Positions 57,701-64,000 of a stretch of DNA of 64,000 nucleotides are shown one piece after another. Source of the stretch: Pegea sp. RAD2-039 (lineage: Eukaryota; Chordata; Thaliacea; Salpida; Salpidae); the NCBI GenBank assembly GCA_034620365.1, contig JAQGEQ010000202.1, forward strand, positions 153,444-217,443, read 5' to 3'. The position numbers and the translations under genes are program-made. The notes under the pieces are model-generated. The model had not been told where the DNA came from. It ran no database searches and saw only the letters and a program-made list of their open reading frames with translations. Each line of letters starts with the position of its first letter. Position 1 is the stretch's first letter.

Positions 57701-57921
57701 GGTTAAGTTTGGCAGATGAAGCGGATTCAGTTAAGCCTCAGCACCTTAAAACTCCTCGAAATTTACTTCTGATTTGTTTATAGATGTCCAAGTCAGTTCA
57801 TTTGTTGATTGATTCTCAAATAAAAGATTTGAAAGATGTGATTGAAACCCGGATGTCGATGCTAAAGATCCAGCGATCTTCTTCTTCATCTTCTTCAGAA
57901 TCTACTTCAACTATATTATAA
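51746..57921 (+). CDS. Phosphoinositide phospholipase C beta (PLCB1-3 type)
   Basis: Thirty exons, about 1247 residues (PLCB1 1216). Exons: 51746-51856, 52235-52309, 52359-52427, 52478-52513, 52572-52715, 52766-52845, 52910-52963, 53013-53088, 53138-53247, 53300-53469, 53531-53680, 53733-53964, 54018-54102, 54156-54249, 54356-54397, 54450-54858, 54909-55144, 55227-55378, 55575-55739, 55792-55898, 55948-56045, 56097-56299, 56346-56448, 56501-56613, 56665-56749, 57155-57246, 57313-57389, 57437-57587, 57643-57729, 57784-57921. It cleaves PIP2 to IP3 and DAG under Gq control. Order: N-terminal PH, EF hands ([16 protein letters not shown]), X box (VNSSHNTYL, His near 353; EPAITHGF, His near 397), acidic linker [10 protein letters not shown] box ([34 protein letters not shown]), C2 ([23 protein letters not shown]), and a long coiled-coil C-terminus. 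Confidence 0.96.
55385..55556 (+). repeat. 16-bp tandem repeat in a PLC-beta intron
   Basis: About ten copies of ACGTGGTTGCTAAGTT (some CTAATTT) between exons 55227-55378 and 55575-55739. Confidence 0.9.
56764..57140 (+). repeat. 21-bp minisatellite in a PLC-beta intron
   Basis: About 17 copies of a 21-bp unit beginning CAGCTTGTCCCACATTCC, in the intron after exon 56665-56749. Because 21 is a multiple of 3 the array stays open; in the frame of the preceding exon it reads as ACPTFPT-type heptads. Confidence 0.93.
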
Positions 57922-57954
57922 TTGCCTTATTGCATCTTAAATAGTCCTTTACAC

Positions 57955-59215
57955 ATTGTCCACTTATCCATCTGTCCACTTATCCATCTGTCCACTTAGC
58001 CATCTGTCCACTTATCCATCTGTCCACTTATCCATCTGTCCACTTAGCCATCTGTCCACTTATCCATCTGTCCACTTATCCATCTGTCCACTTAGCCATC
58101 TGTCCACTTATCCATCTGTCCACTTATCCATCTGTCCACGTAGCCACCTGTCCACTTAGCCACCTGTCCACTTATCCATCTGTCCACGTAACCACCTGTC
58201 CACTTAGCCACCTGTCCACCTGACAATCCGTCCACTTAACCACCTGTCCACTTAGCCACCTATTCACTTATCCATCTGTCCACGTAACCATCTGTCCACT
58301 TAGCCACCTGTCCACCTGACAATCCGTCCACCTGACAATCCGTCCACTTAACCACTTGAAAATCTGTCCACGTAACCATCTGTCCACTTAGCCACCTGTC
58401 CACCTGACAATCCGTCCACCTGACAATCCGTCCACTTAACCACTTGAAAATCTGTCCACGTAACCACCTGTCCACTTAGTAACCTGTCCACTTGACCACC
58501 TGTCCACTTGACCACCTGTCCACTTGATCACATGTCCACTTAGCAACCTGTCCACTTGACCACCTGTCCACTTGGCCACCTGTCCACTTGACCACCTGTC
58601 CACTTGACCACCTGTCCACTTGAACACCTGTCCACTTGATCACCTGTCCACTTAGCAACCTATCAACTTGACCACCTGTCCACTTATCTATCCGTCCACT
58701 TATCAACCTGTCCACTTAACAACCTGTCCACTTAGTAACCTGTCCACTTAGTAACCTGTCCACTTAACCACCTGTCCACTTAGCAACCTGTCCACTTGAC
58801 TACCTGTCCACTTGGCCACCTGTCCACTTGACCACATGTCCACTTAGCAACCTGTCCATTTTACAACCTGTCCACTTGATCACCTGTCCACTTAGCAACA
58901 TGTCCAATTATCAACCTGTCCACTTAGTAACCTGTCCACTTAGTAACCTGTCCACTTAACCACCTGTCCACTTAGCAACCTGTCCACTTGACCACCTGTC
59001 CACTTGGCCACCTGTCCACTTGACCACATGTCCACTTAGCAACCTGTCCATTTTACAACCTGTCCACTTGATCACCTGTCCACTTAGCAACCTGTCCACT
59101 CAACGACTTGTCCACTTGACCACCTATCCACTTAGTAACCTATCCACTTAGTAACTTGTCCACTTGACCACCTGTCCACTTAGTAACCTGTCCACTTGAC
59201 CACCTGTCTGCTTCA
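57955..59215 (+). repeat. 17-bp minisatellite downstream of PLC-beta
   Basis: About 74 imperfect copies of CTTATCCATCTGTCCAC, grading into CTTGACCACCTGTCCAC and CTTAGCAACCTGTCCAC variants. It starts 34 nt after the PLC-beta stop and ends before the first good AATAAA at 59368, so it may lie in the 3' UTR. Confidence 0.95.
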
Positions 59216-59842
59216 TATTTGGTTATTTGTGTTTTAATCATCATACATCTTCATTCCAGTTTGTGTGCAGTTTTTTTATTTCGTGTGTTTTTAACAAAGA
59301 TTTTTTTTCTAAATATCCAGACCTGTAACCTTTCTTCTTCAATAATTACCATCATCATGAAAGTTTTAATAAAATATCTTCCAAAAAAAAAATATTTTTT
59401 CCTTTTCTTTCACAACAACTAGCCTAGTGTCTAGAAGGGAATTTCCCCGAAATTGAGAAAAGCTTTTTGTGGTGGGAAAAGGAAATGGTGATGTTGTTGA
59501 TGTGTTGCTAATTAAATTCTGATTAAATTTTTAGCTTCAAATTTGAGGTAAGATCATATTTTAATCTTTATGTAAGTGACAAAATAACTTTTTTCTTTTT
59601 TTATATCTCGTTTTTTTCACAAAAACTTTTTCATTTCTTCGTATTTTTTTTTACTTTTTCTTTTTTTTGCAAAAAATCAAAAAAAACAACAAATTAAAAA
59701 TCAAGTTGAAAATCAAAAAAACTTCAAAGCATTTTTTAATCTTCGAAACGAGAAAAAATGTTGAAAAAAATTTCGAATAATTTCATTTTAAATAAGAAGA
59801 AAAACAAAACAGTGTAAGAAGTAAAAAAGATCAAAAGAAGAC
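59216..59842. other. Spacer between two convergent genes
   Basis: AT-rich spacer between PLC-beta and the CAP gene, with a plus-strand AATAAA at 59368-59373 and a GGGAATTTCCCC element near 59439. No gene seen. Confidence 0.5.
59368..59373 (+). promoter_or_regulatory. Candidate polyadenylation signal of PLC-beta
   Basis: First clear AATAAA on the plus strand after the PLC-beta stop, 1.45 kb downstream and beyond the 17-bp array. Confidence 0.35.
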
Positions 59843-61485
59843 TCAGGAACAAATAGCGCGCGCGTACGAACACGAACAACGCGCTTTACCATAGCAACTT
59901 TGCAACTTGGTGTCCTTAACTCTGGGACAGAAGACAAAACAATTCCCTTCGCAAAGAGGTGATGACGTCAGAAAGATGCTCTTTGAACAATTACATCGCG
60001 ACGAGCTTGCATCATCCGGAAAGTTTAAAGAGCAACAAGATCCTTCACAATGAGACTCACAAGAGCGATCTGCGAATGACGTCATCAGTTGAAATGATGA
60101 TGTGTTGAAGATGAAATTACCTGGATGTGGTTTAGGCATTTTTACTTGAGTGTGGTTGCTAGGGAATTGTTTTTTGTTGTGATAATAAGCAACGACGAAG
60201 TTGATGTTAATCTTTACTGCTGATATCACTTGTACTTTTAAACCACAACCAATCTTCTTCACTTCAGCATTTACCATAGTCTCATAGTTACCTGTAATAT
60301 AACAAACAGCTCATAGCAACCAGTAGCTAAACAACAGCCCATAGCAACCAGTAGCTAAACAACAGCGCATAGCAACCAGTAGCTAAACAACAGCGCATAG
60401 CAACAAGTACCTTAACAACAGCGCATAGCAACAAGTAGCTAAACAACAGCCCATAGCAACCAGTAGCTAAACAACAGCGCATAGCAACAAGTACCTTAAC
60501 AACAGCGCATAGCAACAAGTAGCTACGCAACATTGCATAGCAACCAATAACTAAGCAACAGCGCATAGCAACCAGAAGCTAAATAACAACGCATAGCAAC
60601 CAGTAGCTAAACAATAGCGCATAGCAACCAGTAGCTAAACAATAGCGCATAGCAACAAGTGCTTAGCAACAGCGCATAGTTACAGGTAGGTTGACAACAG
60701 TTCATATAAATATTTTGCTGAAGAGCGCATAGCAACCAGGTTACTTTGCACATTGCAACAAATCGCTTGACAACAAAGCATAGCAACCAGGGTTTGTGTA
60801 TTTCTTCCCTACCCGCCTCTATCACCACAAAGATTTGTTATCTAATAAACAGTCTGGTAAGCCCTTGTGCCAGTTGCCGCCCAGCGCATCGGGCTCGGCT
60901 GCTGTGACGTCATCAAAGCGTGTGAACTCACCGATGAGCGGCGGGTTGCGCTGGATCGCGGTCTCATTGAAGTAAGCAGACATCCACCAACGATAAAGCA
61001 AACGTTCGACTTTATCAGCGAGAAATCCGGGAAAAAGTCCCGGGTTTAGGATCACTTGAACCGGGACACTTGTGACGTCATCTGTCTCTTTGAAAGAGAC
61101 ATCACCTACAGATGAGGGTTAGCGGATCGCGAGAGGGAAGAAACGTGATGACGTCACCTGCTTGGAAGAGTGGAAGAGGTCGACGGATCGATCCAGAACT
61201 TGATTTCTTGGTAGTGAGGGTGTTGAAAGCGCGATCTTTCGCTAAATCGCTGAATAAAGTGTTCCATCGAACAGAATCGATCCCATAAGCGTATCTGATC
61301 TTATTGTGCGTTTCTAGGCAACGCCTCTCCCAAAGATTCAACTGATGCTTCGGGAATAATTCCAACCCTAAAACAAAATACGATTCTCGCTACGTGATGA
61401 CGTCATCATTACTATACTCACATTTGTTGGTGTTTAAAGCTTCTGTCAATAAAATTAAGCTGAAAAATCTGCCTAAAAGCCTCAT
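59843..61485 (-). CDS. Secreted CAP-superfamily protein with Cys-rich C-terminus
   Basis: Four exons: 61422-61485, 61158-61367, 60851-61105 and 59843-60291, about 325 residues. A signal peptide is evident (MRLLGRFFSLILLTEALNTN). The CAP fold is divergent: helix 1 (RRCLETHNKIRYAYGIDSVR, then WNTLFSDLA), a central Trp-rich segment (LLYRWWMSAYF), then ETMVNAEVKKIGCG and NFVVAYYHN, matching the family's VW....KKVGCG and VV..YxP. The usual GHYTQ histidine motif is not seen (DCNYETM instead), so the metal-site histidines may be lost. The C-terminus has about 14 cysteines (CESHCEGSCC, CNC, CEGNC, CSC), reminiscent of CRISP-type tails but unassigned. A 51-nt GT/AG segment at 60070-60120 is in frame and may be optional; retained, it supplies the PGN motif typical of CAP ends. 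CAP proteins act extracellularly; the role here is unknown. Confidence 0.72.
60297..60790 (-). repeat. 28-bp minisatellite in a CAP-gene intron
   Basis: About 17 imperfect copies of a 28-bp unit containing AGCAACCAGTAGCTAAACAA and then CAGCGCAT, in the intron between exons 60851-61105 and 59843-60291. Confidence 0.9.
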
Positions 61486-63059
61486 TTTAGAAGATTTGAA
61501 GTTATCGGCAAAAAAATGAAAAGAAAAAGTGAAGTTTGATGAAAGAATTTCTGAATTTATTTAACGAAAAAGAGAAGAAAAGAAAGAAGTTCGCGAAGTT
61601 TGAAGTAAGATTGAAAGATTTTGACATTTGTAACTTCATTAAAAGAATAATTAATTATTTTTAGAAATTGAAACTGTTTTCGAAATCAGAATTTTATTGA
61701 AGATGAATCAAAAAGACAGTTTCGGATTTGAACTCGTCAAGTTATTTTGTTAGTTTAAATTTGATAATTAAACCGCAAAAATGTAGATAAAAATCAGAAA
61801 AAATACTAAAGAATGTAAAAAATTAGAAAATATGGTAAAAAAATTTGAATCAGAAATCCGGGAAAAGGAAAAAAATGACAAATTGGATAAAATGGTCGTT
61901 TATCAAATTGGAGTCTAGAAATGTTATATAACTTTCAAGGAAGCAAAAAAACGACTCTAAAAAAAGGTTTTAAAGATTTATATGAAAAAGTGAAAGAAAA
62001 TTTTGTCAATAAATAAGTTACTTGAAGTAAAATGTGTTCGCACGCAACAATCAACTCGCGTACCATTCACCGGTAGTATCTGCTCGCGCGCCACCAAGCG
62101 GCAGATTGTGTGAGTAAAGAGTAATTTAGAAAAAATGCAAGCTGTGACGTCATCAGCAGGTACTACCTACCACAGAATGAAATAGAGGTGAGCAACTGTT
62201 GTAAGTCTCATCTGACAAAATTGATTAAGTATTTTGTTGTTTATTGATTGTCACAAAATCAGATTTATTGAGATCTTCTGAAATAATCTTAAGGATGAGT
62301 TTTTTTATAGATAATTTATTTGTTTGTAATTTTTTTAAAAATGAATTCTTTTTTTTTTTGAAGTTAAACGCGTCATTAAAAAAAAATAATTTAAAAGAAT
62401 TAATTTGTTTTTAATTAAATTAAAAAAAAAAATTTAATTAAAAAACATTTTCCTTTTTGATATTTCTTTATTAAAAAAACTCAAAGTTCGAAGCGAATGA
62501 ATATTTAAATTTGCATTTAAAAAACTTTTCACCGTTTGATTGAAACGGAGTATTTATTGATATATCAACAAACCAAAAACACGAGTGTTGTTGTTATTTT
62601 TCAGTCTATCCTTGTCAACTTGTACCAATCACTTGACGTAAAGTTATTCCGCGAGAAGTTCCTGAAGTTATTTATAGAATTAATTAGATTTCATTAAGAA
62701 TTTATCAAAAGTAAAACTCGTGACAATATTTTGATGGTACTTGCTACTATTTCCTTGACCTACCCTCTGACCAACCAACAACAACTGCTCGAATTTCGAT
62801 TAAAAAATCGCTAAACATATTTAAAAAAAAAATATTTCAAATATTTAATTTTTTTGTTTAAATAAAAAGCCAAATTAGTTCCCTAAAATGCCCCTAAAAA
62901 GTTAAACATTTTGTAAATTCAAAATTTGAAAATTTTAGAAAAATTTTAGGGAAAAATCATCAAATAAAAAAAAAGATAAGAAAATAAGTAGAATAAAAAC
63001 CATCTTACTTGTAATTTACACAAGAACCATAAAAAAAGCTAGCACTTACGTGGTGAAAA
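61486..63059. other. Upstream region of the CAP gene
   Basis: AT-rich. One TGACGTCA at about 62145 and a CTCF-like CGCCACCAAGCGGC near 62085. No coding pattern seen. Confidence 0.5.
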
Positions 63060-63109
63060 AAAAAATCCCATTAAATGGCAACCATTTTACAAGAATTAAC
63101 CTTAAGCCA

Positions 63110-64000
63110 CAACACTCCTGCAAAGAACCGCTTTAAGTGGCAACCATCTTTCAAAAGATTACTTTAAGTGACAAACTTCTTACAAAAGAATAGTTTAAGT
63201 GGCAACCATCTTACAAAAGAATAGTTTAAGTGACAATCATCTTACAAAAGAATAGTTTAAGTGGCAATCATCTTACAAAAGAGTAGTTTAAGTGGCAACC
63301 ATCTTACAAAAGATTAGTTTAAGTTGCAACCATCTTACAAAAGAATAGTGTAAGTGGCAACCATCTTACAAAAGATTAGTTTAAGTGGCAACCATCTTAC
63401 AAAAGATTAGTTTAAGTGACAAACATCTTACAAAAGAGTAGTTTAAGTGACAAACATCTTACAAAAGATTAGTTTAAGTGGCAAACATCTTACAAAAGAT
63501 TAGTTTAAGTGGCAATCATCTTACAAAAGATTAGTTGAAGTGGCAACCATCTTACAAAAGATTAGTTTAAGTGGCAACCATCTTACAAAAGAGTAGTTTA
63601 AGTGGCAACCATCTTACAAAAGATTAGTTTAAGTGGCAACCATCTTACAAAAGATTAGTTTAAGTGACAACCATCTTACAAAAGAATAGTTTAAGTGGCA
63701 ACCATCTTACAAAAGATTAGTTTAAGTGACAATCATCTTACAAAAGAATAGTTTAAGTGGCAATCATCTTACAAAAGAATAGTTTAAGTGGCAACCATCT
63801 TACAAAAGATTAGTTTAAGTGGCAACCATCTTACAAAAGATTAGTTTAAGTGGCAACCATCTTACAAAAGATTAGTTTAGGTGACAAACATCTTACAAAA
63901 GAATAGTTTAAGTGGCAACCATCTTACAAAAGATTAGTTTAAGTTGCAACCATCTTACAAAAGATTAGTTTAAGTGGCAATCATCTTACAAAAGAATAGT
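63110..64000 (+). repeat. 31-bp minisatellite running off the window end
   Basis: About 28 copies of a 31-bp unit containing GTGGCAACCATCTTACAAAA followed by GATTAGTTTAA; GAATAG, GAGTAG, GTGACAAAC and GTGACAATC variants. The array continues past position 64000. Confidence 0.95.

Noticed and set aside
58260-58715. Trp/Gly/Gln-rich frames such as VDRWSSGQ repeats
   Set aside because: Frame products of the 17-bp array on the minus strand, with stops at array variants and no start context.
57955-59215. CRISPR-like repeat-spacer pattern
   Set aside because: Units are contiguous 17-mers without unique spacers, in a eukaryotic genome; a minisatellite.
63110-64000. Possible CRISPR or satellite centromere repeat
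   Set aside because: No spacers, and a 31-bp unit in under 1 kb is a minisatellite; no centromere evidence.

Overview
This is a piece of an animal nuclear genome. It is AT-rich, carries intron-rich protein genes on both strands, and most coding-region introns are only about 45-80 nt long with GT/AG ends. The gene set is metazoan: ERF/ETV3-type ETS factor, MYB, tektin-2, PLC-beta, LMBR1, TRIC channel, chondroitin synthase family, CCDC74. Compact introns plus AT richness make a tunicate (Ciona-like) the most likely source, but this is inference and other small-genome invertebrates are not excluded. No bacterial, viral or CRISPR features were found.

Layout, left to right. 0.3-1.6 kb: small dual-specificity phosphatase (-). 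4.8-7.7 kb: ERF/ETV3-like ETS repressor (+), tail to tail with an LMBR1-family membrane protein (8.76-11.23 kb, -). 14.3-15.1 kb: intronless aspartate dehydrogenase (+). 16.5-19.75 kb: acetyl-CoA synthetase (-), divergent from tektin-2 (22.7-24.76 kb, +), which converges on a TRIC/TMEM38-like channel (25.05-26.14 kb, -). 29.3-33.4 kb: MYB/MYBL2-like factor (-). 38.9-46.3 kb: chondroitin synthase/CHPF-like glycosyltransferase (-) with a 4.5 kb minisatellite in its first intron. 48.0-49.4 kb: CCDC74-like protein (-). 51.7-57.9 kb: 30-exon phospholipase C beta (+). 59.8-61.5 kb: secreted CAP-domain protein (-). The gene models were built by hand from splice signals, reading-phase checks and recalled family motifs; exon phases close in every model.

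The outstanding non-coding signal is the palindrome TGACGTCA (often GATGACGTCATC), about 120-130 copies by eye. It sits mainly in short introns and flanks, and also inside exons, where it encodes MTSS, DDVI or VTSS-like peptides. It is clumped: many 2-6 kb blocks are saturated and the AT-rich blocks between them have none, with boundaries falling inside genes. Two further recurrent elements share these blocks: a GGGAATTCCC-like motif, often right behind 5' splice sites, and GTCACGTGAC. Tandem arrays with 11-31 bp units, many built on GATCTTC, fill introns and flanks; most are pyrimidine-rich on the transcribed sense strand.

The genes are ordinary eukaryotic neighbours and do not form a pathway. 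The parts worth following up are the palindrome and short-intron system, the minisatellites tied to introns, a PLC-beta intron that stays open in frame as a repeat-coding extension, and a chondroitin synthase homologue whose second glycosyltransferase domain looks inactive.
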